64,000 nt of DNA. Origin: Pseudomonadota bacterium. Lineage in GTDB: Bacteria > Pseudomonadota > Gammaproteobacteria > Burkholderiales > SG8-39. The notes under the pieces are model-generated. The model was not told where the DNA came from, did no database searches, and saw nothing but the letters and a program-made list of their open reading frames with translations. A program made the translations under genes and the position numbers. This document shows, piece after piece, positions 31,321 to 42,056 of this stretch; position 1 is the first letter of the stretch, and the number at the start of each line of letters is the position of its first letter. The stretch covers positions 24,366 to 88,365 of the forward strand of contig JAQBXT010000004.1 of NCBI GenBank assembly GCA_027624175.1. Direction: 5' to 3'.

Positions 31321-32262
31321 TTAGTAGCGGATGCGCGGGTCGAGAAACACGTACGAGAGGTCGACCAGCAGGTTGACACCGACGTAGACCAGCGAGAAGA
31401 ACAGGATCACGCCCTGGATGGTCGGAAAATCGCGTGCCAGCACAGCGTCCACGGTGAGGCGCCCGAGCCCGGGGATGGCGTACACCGACTCGGTCACCAC
31501 CACGCCGCCGATCAACAGCGCGATGCCGATGCCGATCACCGTGACGATCGGCACCGCGGCGTTGGCGAGCGCGTGGCGGATCAGCACCTGCGACTCGCGC
31601 AGGCCCTTGGCACGGGCGGTGCGGATGTAGTCCTCGCCCAGCGATTCGAGCACCGACGCGCGCGTCACGCGCGCGATCAGCGCGATGAAGATCACCGACA
31701 GCGTGATCGACGGCAGGATCAGGTGCTGCAGGTAGGGCCAGAAGCCGTCGGCGATGCGCTTGTAGCCCTGCACCGGCAGCCAGCCGAGCTTGAGCGAGAC
31801 GATCCAGATCAGGATGTAGGCGAGCACGAATACCGGGATGGAAAAACCCATCACCGAAAAGCCCATCAGCGCGCGGTCGAACCAGCCGCCGAAACGCCAG
31901 GCGGCGATCACGCCCAGGGGCACCGAAACCAGCACCGAGAACAGGATGGTCAGGGTGGCGAGCGACAGCGTGGGCTCGAGGCGCTGCGCGATCAGGTCGG
32001 CGACCTGGATCTTGTAATAGAACGACTCGCCCAGGTCGCCGGTGACCAGGTGTCCAATCCAGATGCCGAACTGCACGATGATCGGCTGGTCGAGCCCGAG
32101 GCTGATGCGGATACGCGCAATCTGGTCCGCGCTTGCCGCGTCGCCGGCGAGGATCGCCGCCGGGTCGCCCGGCGTCAGGCGCAGCAGCAGGAACACCAGT
32201 ACCGCCACGATCGCGAGGACCGGGACGGTGGCGAGGATGCGGCGGGCGATGAAGTTCAGCAT
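31321..32262 (-). CDS. dipeptide-type ABC transporter permease (DppB-like)
   Basis: MLNFIARRILATVPVLAIVAVLVFLLLRLTPGDPA; DYIRTARAKGLRESQVLIRHALANA. Confidence 0.93.
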   Translation of the reverse strand: MLNFIARRILATVPVLAIVAVLVFLLLRLTPGDPAAILAGDAASADQIARIRISLGLDQPIIVQFGIWIGHLVTGDLGESFYYKIQVADLIAQRLEPTLSLATLTILFSVLVSVPLGVIAAWRFGGWFDRALMGFSVMGFSIPVFVLAYILIWIVSLKLGWLPVQGYKRIADGFWPYLQHLILPSITLSVIFIALIARVTRASVLESLGEDYIRTARAKGLRESQVLIRHALANAAVPIVTVIGIGIALLIGGVVVTESVYAIPGLGRLTVDAVLARDFPTIQGVILFFSLVYVGVNLLVDLSYVFLDPRIRY

Positions 32263-32268
32263 GCGTGC

Positions 32269-32309
32269 AAAAAAAACGGCTCCTCGACCCTGGCGGGCGG
32301 GAGCCGTTT
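32269..32309 (-). terminator. rho-independent terminator-like hairpin (AAACGGCTCC...GGAGCCGTTT) with 8-T tract on the minus strand
   Basis: 10-bp perfect stem 32274-32283/32300-32309, run of A (T on minus) 32269-32276; between substrate-binding protein and permease. Confidence 0.85.
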
Positions 32310-32326
32310 CCTTGATCAGCCCTGCG

Positions 32327-33895
32327 TCAGTTCTTCTTCACGTTCCAGTAGATGTTCGCCAGGCCGGACATGATTACGCCGCTGATATTCTGGCGTGTCG
32401 CCACCGGCTGCACGTACTCGCCGAGCGGCGCGTGGGTGGCGAGTTGGAACGCCTCGGTCTGGATCGCTTCGGCGAGCTTCTTCTTTTTCGCTTCGTCGGT
32501 CTCGCGCATGAACTGCGAGCGCAGTTCCTGCAGCTTGGGGCCGTCCGGCCAGCCGAACCAGCCCGACTTGTCGCCGCGCGCATCGAGCGCGGCGTTGTTG
32601 ACCGGGCTCCAGATGTCGGGCGCTACCCAGGCGGTGCAGAACATGTTCCAGCCTCCCGCCGAAGGCGCATCCTTTTTGGCGCGGCGCGACACCAGCGTCT
32701 GCCAGTCCATCGCCTGCAGGTCGACTTTGAAGCCGGCCTGACGCATCAGCTGGCCGGCGACATCGGGCAGCTTGCCGATCGACTGCAGGTCGGTGGGCTT
32801 CATCAGCACCACCGGCGTGCCGTCGTAGCCCGACTGCTTGAGCAGGTCCTGGGCCTTGCGCATGCTGGACCTGGCCTGCAGCTCGGTGCCGACATCGCTG
32901 GCGTAGGGCGTGCCGCAAGTGAACATCGACGCGCAGGGCTTGTAGAGCTCGTCCACGCCGACCTGCGCCTTGAGGAACTGACGCTGGTCGAACGCGGCCA
33001 GTGCGGCGCGGCGTACCTCGGCCCTGTTGAAGGGCGCGTGCAGGTGATTGAAGCGGCACATGTACTGCAGGCCGAGCGTCGGCTTGAGCACCTTGACGCC
33101 CTTCTCCTTGGACATGCTCTCGTAATGGTCGAAGGCGAGGCTCTCGATGATGTCGATTTCACCCTTCACGAGGGCGTTGGACTGCGCCTGCACGTCGCGC
33201 AGCGCCAGGTTCCACTCGACGCGATCGACGTACACGTTCTTGCCGCCCGTGGTGCCCGAGGCCGGCTCGGCGCGCGGCTTGTACTTGGTGTTCTTCAGGT
33301 ACACGGCGCGGTCGCCCGGCTTGAACTCGTCGCGCTTGAACACGTACGGCCCCGAACCGGTGTAGTCATCGATCTGATTGAAGGCGTCGGTCTCGGCGAC
33401 CCGCTTGGGCATGATGAACGGCACATTCGAGGAAGGCTTGCCGAGCGCCTCGAGCAGAAAGCCGCAGGGCTCGCGCAGGAAGATGCGGAAACTGTCAGGC
33501 GACGGCGAGTCCATGCGCTCGACGAAGGTCATCAGCGCCACGCCCATGGCGTCGCGCTTGCCCCAGCGGCCAAGCGAGGCGACGACGTCTTCGCCGGTGA
33601 CCGGCGCGCCGTCGTGGAACGCGAGCCCTTTGCGCAGCTTGAAGGTCCACAGCCGATGGTCCGGCGATTCCGTCCAGCTCTCCACCATCTGCGGCTTGAT
33701 CTGGCTTTTCCCGTCGGTACCGAACAGGGTGTCGTAGATCATGTAGCCGTGGTTGCGGCTCATGTACGCCGTGGTCCAGACTGGATCGAGAATGCTGAGG
33801 TTCGAGTGCGGCACCACGCGCAGCACCTCGCCCTGGGCCAGCGCACCACCGGCGGCGGCGGCGAGCAAAACAGCGACGACGATGTTCCGGTTCAT
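32327..33895 (-). CDS. ABC transporter substrate-binding protein, family 5 (dipeptide-type)
   Basis: Signal peptide MNRNIVVAVLLAAAAGGALAQG; LSILDPVWTTAYMSRNHGYMIYDTLF; TFKLRKGLAFHDGAPVTGEDVVASL. Confidence 0.93.
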   Translation of the reverse strand: MNRNIVVAVLLAAAAGGALAQGEVLRVVPHSNLSILDPVWTTAYMSRNHGYMIYDTLFGTDGKSQIKPQMVESWTESPDHRLWTFKLRKGLAFHDGAPVTGEDVVASLGRWGKRDAMGVALMTFVERMDSPSPDSFRIFLREPCGFLLEALGKPSSNVPFIMPKRVAETDAFNQIDDYTGSGPYVFKRDEFKPGDRAVYLKNTKYKPRAEPASGTTGGKNVYVDRVEWNLALRDVQAQSNALVKGEIDIIESLAFDHYESMSKEKGVKVLKPTLGLQYMCRFNHLHAPFNRAEVRRAALAAFDQRQFLKAQVGVDELYKPCASMFTCGTPYASDVGTELQARSSMRKAQDLLKQSGYDGTPVVLMKPTDLQSIGKLPDVAGQLMRQAGFKVDLQAMDWQTLVSRRAKKDAPSAGGWNMFCTAWVAPDIWSPVNNAALDARGDKSGWFGWPDGPKLQELRSQFMRETDEAKKKKLAEAIQTEAFQLATHAPLGEYVQPVATRQNISGVIMSGLANIYWNVKKN

Positions 33896-33942
33896 GCTGG
33901 TATCCTTTGGGTTCGGACGGGGGAAAAAGAGGGTAGCAGGCC

Positions 33943-35448
33943 ATGGCACGCATCGCAATCGGTGGATTCCAGCACGAGACCAATACCTTCGCGCCCTCCG
34001 CGGCGGACTACGCGGCGTTCGAAGCGGGTGGCGGCTGGCCGGGGGTGCAGTACGGCGAGCCCCTGTTCGCCGCGGTGGCGGGAGCCAATATCCCGGCCGC
34101 GGGCGCGATCGACGCGTTGCGCGCGGCGGGCCACCAACTGGTGGGCACGGCCTGGGCGGCCGCGAGCCCCTCGGCTGCAGTGACGTCGCAGGCCTACGAG
34201 CGCATTGCGGGCGAGATGCTGAAGCGGCTCAAGGACGCGCTGCCAGTGGACGGCGTGTACCTCGACCTGCACGGCGCCATGGTGAGCGAGCGCTTTGACG
34301 ACGGCGAGGGCGAACTTCTGCGGCGCGTGCGCGAGGCGGTGGGGCCGCGCGTGCCGGTGGCGGCGAGCCTCGACCTGCACTGCAATTTCACGCGCGCCAT
34401 GTTCGAGCGCGCTGACGCGTTCGTCGCCTACCGGACCTACCCGCACGTGGACATGGCCGAAACGGGCGCGCGCGCCGCCCAGCTGCTGGATCGAATGTTG
34501 CGCGACGGTGCGCCGCCTGCCGGGGCCTGGCGCGGCTTCGACTACCTCACCGGTATCCCGTCGCAGTGCTCGTTCATCGAACCGTGCAAAGGCCTCTACG
34601 CCGACCTCGCCGCGCTCGAAAGAAAGCACGACGCGGTGCTTTCATTCACCCCGGGATTCCCGATGGCCGACTTCGCCGAGTGCGGCATGGCAGTGCTCGG
34701 CTATGGGAAAGAGGGCAAGGCGGTGGAGCGGGCCGTAGAGGCGTTGCGCGGGCTGGTCGCCGACGCGGAGAAGAATTTCGCGCTCGAACTGCACTTGCCC
34801 GACGACGCGGTAGCGAGGGCTCGGCAGCGCGGCGAGGCCGGCAAGCCCGTGGTGCTGGCGGACACGCAGGACAATCCCGGCGCCGGCGGCAATGGCGACA
34901 CCACCGGCCTGTTGGCTGCCCTGGTTCGGCAGCGTGCTGAGGGTGCAGTGCTGGGGCTGCTGATCGACAAGGAGTCTGCGGCGAAGGCACACGCTGCAGG
35001 ACAGGGCGCGACGCTGGCGTTTGCGCTTGGCGGCAAGTCGCGAGTGCTGGGGGACGCCCCGTTCGAAGGGGAATTTACGGTGGAGAAGCTCGGCGACGGC
35101 AAGTTCACGTGTACCGGCCCGATGTTCAAGGGGTTTCGCATGACGCTGGGCAACATGGCGCTCCTGCGCAGCAAGGCGGCGCCGGGCGTGCGCGTGGTGA
35201 TCGCCTCGAGGAAGGTGCAGGCCGCGGACCAGGAGATGTTCCGGCACGTCGGCATTGAGCCGAAGATGGAAAAGATTCTGGCGCTGAAGAGCTCGGTGCA
35301 CTTCCGCGCCGACTTCGAGCCGATGGCGAAAGAGGTGCTGGTGGTGAAGGCGCCGGGGCCGGCGCTCGCCGACCCGTCGGAATTCAAATGGACCAAGCTG
35401 AGGAAAGGCGTACGCCTCAGGCCGCTGGGGCCGGTGTACGCCGGCTGA
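33943..35448 (+). CDS. M81 family (MlrC-like) metallopeptidase
   Basis: MARIAIGGFQHETNTFAP; LDLHGAMVSERFDDGEGELLRRVR; ASLDLHCNFT; AYRTYPHVDMAETG; ADTQDNPGAGGNGDTTG. Confidence 0.92.
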   Translation: MARIAIGGFQHETNTFAPSAADYAAFEAGGGWPGVQYGEPLFAAVAGANIPAAGAIDALRAAGHQLVGTAWAAASPSAAVTSQAYERIAGEMLKRLKDALPVDGVYLDLHGAMVSERFDDGEGELLRRVREAVGPRVPVAASLDLHCNFTRAMFERADAFVAYRTYPHVDMAETGARAAQLLDRMLRDGAPPAGAWRGFDYLTGIPSQCSFIEPCKGLYADLAALERKHDAVLSFTPGFPMADFAECGMAVLGYGKEGKAVERAVEALRGLVADAEKNFALELHLPDDAVARARQRGEAGKPVVLADTQDNPGAGGNGDTTGLLAALVRQRAEGAVLGLLIDKESAAKAHAAGQGATLAFALGGKSRVLGDAPFEGEFTVEKLGDGKFTCTGPMFKGFRMTLGNMALLRSKAAPGVRVVIASRKVQAADQEMFRHVGIEPKMEKILALKSSVHFRADFEPMAKEVLVVKAPGPALADPSEFKWTKLRKGVRLRPLGPVYAG

Positions 35449-35451
35449 GCG

Positions 35452-36354
35452 CTAGCGCGGAAGTGCCGCGCCGCCGATCATCTCCAGCAGCGAGGCATGG
35501 CGCGGCGACCAACCAAGCTCGCCGCGCGCGCGCGTGGCGCGTACCCGGCTGTTGGAGCCGTAAGTGTAGGCGGCAGGGCCCTCGCCCAGCTCCGTTACGG
35601 CTTCGTCGCGCGACATCGCCTGCGTGCGCCCGCCATAACCCAGCGCGTGGCTGATCGCCTCGCACAGCTGGCGCATCGAGCACTCGCCGTTCTCGGCATA
35701 GAAGGACGCGCTGGCCGGCGCCTGCGCTAGCACGCGCAGGTACAGGTCCGCCAGATCGTCGATGTGCACGTTGGACCAGATGTTGTGTCCGCGGCCGACA
35801 TGGCGCGCGACGCCGAACTTGCGCGCCAGCGCGATGAAGCGCGGCACCTGGATGCTTTCGCGCTCGAGATCCACCCCCGGCCCGTAGATCAGGCTCGGCG
35901 ACACGACCAGGGCGCGCACGCCGCTGCCGACCGACGCCAGGACGCGCTGGTTGATCGCGACGCGGGCCGCGCGGCCGGGTCCCGGCTGGAACGGCGTCTC
36001 GTCGTCGTAGATCCGTTCGCCTGCTTCGCCCCAGGACTGGTCGCCGACGATGCTCGAGCCGCTGGTCTGGATGAAGGCCTTGCCGCTGCCGGCGAGTGCC
36101 GCCAGGATCGAATCGACCACGCCCGCATGGTCGGAATTCGCCGCATTGATGACGGCATCCGATTCGCGCGCAGCGCGCGTAAGGACGTCACCCTGTTCCA
36201 GGGTGCCCAGCACCGGTTCGATGCCGAGCGCTCGCGCCCGATCCGCCTTCTGCGCGCTGCGCACCAGCCCGATGACCTGGTGCCCGGCGCTGCGCAAGGC
36301 GGCCGCAACGGCGCCGCCGATGTAGCCGGAAACGCCGGTGACGAATACCCTCAT
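35452..36354 (-). CDS. NAD-dependent epimerase/dehydratase family protein (SDR)
   Basis: MRVFVTGVSGYIGGAVAAALRSAGHQVIGLVRS Rossmann motif. Confidence 0.88.
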   Translation of the reverse strand: MRVFVTGVSGYIGGAVAAALRSAGHQVIGLVRSAQKADRARALGIEPVLGTLEQGDVLTRAARESDAVINAANSDHAGVVDSILAALAGSGKAFIQTSGSSIVGDQSWGEAGERIYDDETPFQPGPGRAARVAINQRVLASVGSGVRALVVSPSLIYGPGVDLERESIQVPRFIALARKFGVARHVGRGHNIWSNVHIDDLADLYLRVLAQAPASASFYAENGECSMRQLCEAISHALGYGGRTQAMSRDEAVTELGEGPAAYTYGSNSRVRATRARGELGWSPRHASLLEMIGGAALPR

Positions 36355-37751
36355 GCCAGTCCGGGCCAGGCCTTTTGCACCGGTCTGAGCTGCTCGATGG
36401 CCCGCGCCAGTTTCAACACCCCCGCGTCGTCGAAGCGCCGTCCGATCAGCTGCACGCCGATCGGCAGGCCATCGGTGCTGAAACTCCAGTTGACCGACGC
36501 AGCCGGCTGCTCCGACATGTTGTACGGCACGGTGAAGGCGATGTGCGGCAGCGCGTTGTGCGGGTCGTTGCCGGGGCACGGCAGCTCCGCTTCGTACGGC
36601 AGAATGGGCGACACGGGCGAGAGCACGTAGTCGTAGGGCTCGCAGGCGGCGACCGCCGCCTCGCGCGTTGCCATCACCTGCGCATAGGCCTGGATCACGT
36701 CGCGGCCGCTGAAATCCTTCGCGCGCCAGGTGCACCACTCCGCGATGAATGGCAGCACCTTCTGCTGCCGCTCCGGAGGCAATTGCTGGAAGTCGTTGCA
36801 GGAGCGCGCTTCGAAGAAGCGCGCCATGCCCTCGAGCATCTGCGGCGTCAGGAAACTCTGCAGCTCCTCCACGACCGCCCCGGCGCCTCCGAGCGCTGCT
36901 GCCGCTGCCTGCGCCGCGGCGCGCACTTCCGCATGCACCGCGAGCCCGGCGCGCATGTCGGGCAGAAAGCCGATGCGCAGTCCCTTCAGGTTGAATTCAT
37001 CGAGCTGAGCGGTGAAATCGATCGGCCGGTAGGGCAGGCTCATGAAGTCGCGCGCATCGGGCAGCGCCAGCCAGTTCATCATCGCCGCCGCCGCTTCGAC
37101 ATCGCGTGTCATCGGCCCCGTGACCCGTCCCATGTAGGGCGGATACACGGGGACGCGGCCGAGGCTGGGCTTGAGAGCGAAGATGCCGCAATGCGTTGCC
37201 GGGAGCCGCACCGAGCCGCCGATGTCGGTGCCCAGGTGCAGCGGCGCATAGCCGGCGGCGGCCGCGGCGCCCGCGCCCGAGCTCGAGCCGGAGGTATTGC
37301 GCTGGGTGTTCCACGGATTGCGTGTCACGCCATGCGCGCTCGACACGCCCGAGGACAGCATGCCGTAGTCGGGCATGGTGGTCTTGCCGAGGATCACGCA
37401 GCCGGCCTGGCGCAGCCGCGCCGCTGGCGGCGCGTCGACTGTTTGCGCAGTCGCGGGCAGGTTGGCGGCGGTGCCGATTGGCGCCGGGTCGCCCGCCGTG
37501 TGGATGTTCTCCTTGATGGTCACCGGCACGCCGTCGAGCGGCGACAGGGGCGCCTGCACGCGCCAGCGACCTTCCGAGTCGCGTGCCTGCTTCAGCGCCG
37601 CGTCGCGATGCACGAGGTACATGGCGTGCAGGCGCGGTTCCCACGTGTCGATGTGCGCGAGCAGGGCGCGCGTAAGTTCGACGGGCGAGAGCTGGCCACC
37701 CTCGAAGCTGGCGGAGATTTCGGCGGCGGTCAGTTCATGCAGGGCGGCCAT
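36351..37751 (-). CDS. amidase (amidase signature family)
   Basis: LDGVPVTIKENIHTAGDPAPIGT; NTSGSSSGAGAAAAAGYAPLHLGTDIGGSVRLPA (Ser-Ser-Lys motif region). Confidence 0.93.
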   Translation of the reverse strand: MAALHELTAAEISASFEGGQLSPVELTRALLAHIDTWEPRLHAMYLVHRDAALKQARDSEGRWRVQAPLSPLDGVPVTIKENIHTAGDPAPIGTAANLPATAQTVDAPPAARLRQAGCVILGKTTMPDYGMLSSGVSSAHGVTRNPWNTQRNTSGSSSGAGAAAAAGYAPLHLGTDIGGSVRLPATHCGIFALKPSLGRVPVYPPYMGRVTGPMTRDVEAAAAMMNWLALPDARDFMSLPYRPIDFTAQLDEFNLKGLRIGFLPDMRAGLAVHAEVRAAAQAAAAALGGAGAVVEELQSFLTPQMLEGMARFFEARSCNDFQQLPPERQQKVLPFIAEWCTWRAKDFSGRDVIQAYAQVMATREAAVAACEPYDYVLSPVSPILPYEAELPCPGNDPHNALPHIAFTVPYNMSEQPAASVNWSFSTDGLPIGVQLIGRRFDDAGVLKLARAIEQLRPVQKAWPGLA

Positions 37752-37855
37752 GGTTCTATAACGTATATATACTGCAGGGCGGCGGAATTCTGTAGTATTT
37801 CCGGCATGTGGCGGCAGCAGATTCGCCACTCATACTCAGGACCAGAGGAGATCCC

Positions 37856-39166
37856 ATGAAAATCAAGATGCTTGCCGCGGCCTGCGCGGTTGCAGGAGCG
37901 TTTGCCGCGCCGGCCCAGGCGCAGACCGAAATTCAGTGGTGGCATTCGATGGGTGCCGCGTTGGGCGAGCGGACCAACGAAATCGCGGCGGGGTTCAACG
38001 CCAGCCAGAAGGACTACAAGGTGGTGGCCGTTTACAAAGGCTCTTACCCCGAGTCGATGACTGCGGCGATCGCCGCGTTCCGCGCCGGCAACCCGCCGCA
38101 TATCGTGCAGGTGTTCGAAGTCGGGACGGCGACCATGATGGCAGCCAAGGGCGCTGTCAAGCCGGTGTACCAGATGATGAAAGAGGCCGGCGAGCCCTTT
38201 GATCCCAAGCGCTACCTGCCCGCGGTCGCCGGCTACTACACGGACCCCAAGGGCAACCTGCTGTCGATGCCGTTCAACAGCTCGACGCCGGTGTTCTACG
38301 TCAACAAGGACGCGTTCAAGAAAGCCGGCCTGGATCCGGAAAAGGCGCCGCAGACCTGGAAGGAATTTGCGGTCGTCGCCGGCAAGCTGAAGGCCGCCGG
38401 CCAGGAGTGTGTCTACACTACCAGCTGGCCGTCCTGGGTGCACATCGAGAATTTCAGCGCCTGGCACAACCTGCCGATCGGCACCAAGTCCAACGGCTTC
38501 GGCGGCATGGACACGCGCTTCACGATCAATTCGCCGCAGCATGTGAAGCACATCAGCATGCTCGCCGATTTCGGGAAAAAGGGCTGGTTCACCTACGCGG
38601 GCCTGGGCAACCGGGGCGATGCCAGGTTCTCCAGCGGCGAATGCTCGATGTTCACCGGCAGCTCCGGCGCGCAGGCGACCATCCGCAAGCTCGGCAAGTT
38701 CGAGTACTCGGTGAATTTCCTGCCCTACCATGACGACATCAAGGGTGCGCCGCAGAATTCGATCATCGGCGGGGCGACGCTGTGGGTACTCTCGCAGAAG
38801 GACAAGAGCGTCTACAAGGGCATCGCCAGGTTCTTCACCTACCTGTCCTCGACCGAGGTGCAGGCGAAGTGGCACCAGGACACCGGCTACGCGCCGATCA
38901 CCACTGCCGCTTACGAGGCGACCAAGGCGTCGGGTTATTACGAGAAGAACCCGGGCACCGACGTGTCGGTCCGCCAGCTCAACTACAAGGCGCCAACCGC
39001 CAACTCCAAGGGCCTGCGTTTCGGCAACTTCGTGCAGGGTCGCGCGCTGATCGAAGAGGAAATGGAGGGCGTGTTCGCCGGCAAGAAGGATGCCAAGACC
39101 GCGATGAACGAAGCGGTGAAGCGTGGCAACGACATCCTGATCAAGTTCCAGGCTGCGAACAAGTAA
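37856..39166 (+). CDS. ugpB: sn-glycerol-3-phosphate ABC transporter substrate-binding protein
   Basis: Signal peptide; TEIQWWHSMGAALGERTNEIAAGFNASQKDYKVVAVYKGSYPESMTAAIAAFRAGNPPHIVQVFEVGTATMM; followed by ugpAEC and ugpQ. Confidence 0.95.
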   Translation: MKIKMLAAACAVAGAFAAPAQAQTEIQWWHSMGAALGERTNEIAAGFNASQKDYKVVAVYKGSYPESMTAAIAAFRAGNPPHIVQVFEVGTATMMAAKGAVKPVYQMMKEAGEPFDPKRYLPAVAGYYTDPKGNLLSMPFNSSTPVFYVNKDAFKKAGLDPEKAPQTWKEFAVVAGKLKAAGQECVYTTSWPSWVHIENFSAWHNLPIGTKSNGFGGMDTRFTINSPQHVKHISMLADFGKKGWFTYAGLGNRGDARFSSGECSMFTGSSGAQATIRKLGKFEYSVNFLPYHDDIKGAPQNSIIGGATLWVLSQKDKSVYKGIARFFTYLSSTEVQAKWHQDTGYAPITTAAYEATKASGYYEKNPGTDVSVRQLNYKAPTANSKGLRFGNFVQGRALIEEEMEGVFAGKKDAKTAMNEAVKRGNDILIKFQAANK

Positions 39167-39182
39167 CGTAATGCGGACATGA

Positions 39183-39208
39183 GGGCGCGCCGCGCAGGCG
39201 GCGCGCCC
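39183..39208 (+). repeat. perfect 11-bp GC hairpin (GGGCGCGCCGC-GCAG-GCGGCGCGCCC) between ugpB and ugpA
   Basis: Inverted repeat read directly; no U-tract follows. Confidence 0.75.
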
Positions 39209-39219
39209 GTGTTCTGCTC

Positions 39220-40101
39220 ATGGAAAAAAGGGTCGTTTTCCGCTCTGCGTGGCTGCCGTACGCGCTGCTCGCGCCGCAGATCGCGATTACCATCATCTTT
39301 TTCTTCTGGCCGGCCTTCCAGGCGGGCTATTTCTCCTTTCTGCTGCAGGACGCCTTCGGGCTGAAGACCGAGTTCGTCGGCCTGCAGAACTTCGTCGAGC
39401 TGTTCAACGACGAGCATTACCTCAAGTCGTTCAAGATCACTGCGCATTTCAGCGCACTGGTGGCGTTTTCCGGCATCGCGATTTCACTGTTGCTCGCCAC
39501 CATGGCGGATCGCGTGCTGCGCGGCGCGCTTGCGTACAAGACGCTGCTGATCTGGCCGTACGCGGTGGCGCCCGCGGTGGCGGGCGTGTTGTGGGCGTTC
39601 CTGTTCGCGCCTTCGATCGGCGTTTTCACCTATGCGCTCAAGCAATTCGGCGTCGACTGGAACTGGGCCTTGCAAGGCGACCAGGCGATGCTGCTGGTGG
39701 TGATCGCTTCGGTGTGGAAGCAGGTGAGCTACAACTTCCTGTTTTTCCTCGCCGGACTGCAGTCGATTCCGAAGTCGCTGATCGAGGCGGCGGCGATCGA
39801 CGGTGCGAGCCCGTTGCGGCGCTTCTGGACCGTGGTGTTCCCGCTGCTTTCGCCAGTCACGTTCTTCCTCCTGGTGGTGAACATCGTCTACGCCTTCTTC
39901 GACACTTTCGGCGTGATCGACGCCACCACCGAGGGCGGACCCGCGGGCGCAACACAGATCCTTGTCTACAAGGTGTACCACGATGGCGTCAAGGCGGGCG
40001 ACCTGGGCGGCTCCTCCGCGCAGTCGGTGGTGCTGATGGCGATCGTGATCGCGCTTACTGTGGCGCAGTTCCGGTTCATTGAACGCAAGGTGCAGTACTG
40101 A
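39220..40101 (+). CDS. ugpA: sn-glycerol-3-phosphate ABC transporter permease UgpA
   Basis: MBP-type sugar permease; [57 protein letters not shown]. Confidence 0.93.
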   Translation: MEKRVVFRSAWLPYALLAPQIAITIIFFFWPAFQAGYFSFLLQDAFGLKTEFVGLQNFVELFNDEHYLKSFKITAHFSALVAFSGIAISLLLATMADRVLRGALAYKTLLIWPYAVAPAVAGVLWAFLFAPSIGVFTYALKQFGVDWNWALQGDQAMLLVVIASVWKQVSYNFLFFLAGLQSIPKSLIEAAAIDGASPLRRFWTVVFPLLSPVTFFLLVVNIVYAFFDTFGVIDATTEGGPAGATQILVYKVYHDGVKAGDLGGSSAQSVVLMAIVIALTVAQFRFIERKVQY

Positions 40102-40949
40102 TGGTCGAGAACCGCCCCTGGCTGACGGTCCTCGCGCACGCGACTCTCATTGCCGGCATCGCCGCGATCGCCTTCCCGCTGTACCTCACCTTCGTCGCAT
40201 CGACGCTGACGCTCAACGAGATCGTCGAGGTGCCGATGCCGCTGCTGCCGGGGGGGCAGTTCTGGGAAAACTACTCGCGCGTGCTCACCGCCGGCACGGC
40301 CTTCGGCGCCAAGGCGCCGGTCGGGCGCATGCTGCTCAACAGCCTGGTGGTGGCGCTGGTGATCTCCATCGGCAAGATCGCGATCTCGATCATCGCCTCG
40401 TTCGCCATCGTCTATTTCCGCTTCCCGCTGCGCAGCTTCTTCTTCTGGATGATCTTCGTCACCCTGATGCTGCCGGTCGAGGTGCGGATCATCCCCACCT
40501 TCAAGGTGGTTTCCGACCTGGGCATGCTCAACTCTTACACCGGACTGACGCTGCCCCTGATCGCCTCGGCCACCGCAACCTTCCTGTTCAGGCAGTTCTT
40601 CATGACCATCCCGGACGAGCTCGCCGAGGCGGCGCGCATGGACGGCGCCGGGCCGCTGCGCTTCTTCTGGGACGTGGTGGTGCCGCTATCCAAGACCAGC
40701 ATCGCGGCCCTGTTCGTCATCCAGTTCATCTACGGCTGGAACCAGTATCTGTGGCCGCTGCTCATTACCACCGATGAATCGATGTATACGACGGTCATCG
40801 GCATCAAGCGCATGATCCCGGGTGGCGACGCGGCGACGGAATGGAACCTGGTGATGGCCACGGCAATGCTGGCGATGCTGCCGCCGGCGCTGGTGGTGGT
40901 GCTGATGCAGAAATGGTTCGTCAAGGGTCTCGTGGAGCAGGAGAAGTAA
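40101..40949 (+). CDS. ugpE: sn-glycerol-3-phosphate ABC transporter permease UgpE
   Basis: [54 protein letters not shown]. Confidence 0.93.
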   Translation: MVENRPWLTVLAHATLIAGIAAIAFPLYLTFVASTLTLNEIVEVPMPLLPGGQFWENYSRVLTAGTAFGAKAPVGRMLLNSLVVALVISIGKIAISIIASFAIVYFRFPLRSFFFWMIFVTLMLPVEVRIIPTFKVVSDLGMLNSYTGLTLPLIASATATFLFRQFFMTIPDELAEAARMDGAGPLRFFWDVVVPLSKTSIAALFVIQFIYGWNQYLWPLLITTDESMYTTVIGIKRMIPGGDAATEWNLVMATAMLAMLPPALVVVLMQKWFVKGLVEQEK

Positions 40950-42032
<1,083 letters not shown>

Positions 42033-42056
42033 GCGATTGGACCGCCACCGGCCGCA

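Noticed and set aside
30478-34183. Long plus-strand ORFs (631 and 713 aa) across the ABC transporter genes
   Set aside because: Antisense shadows (RDDRHRGVGERVADQHLRL-type sequence) of dppBC and the binding protein.
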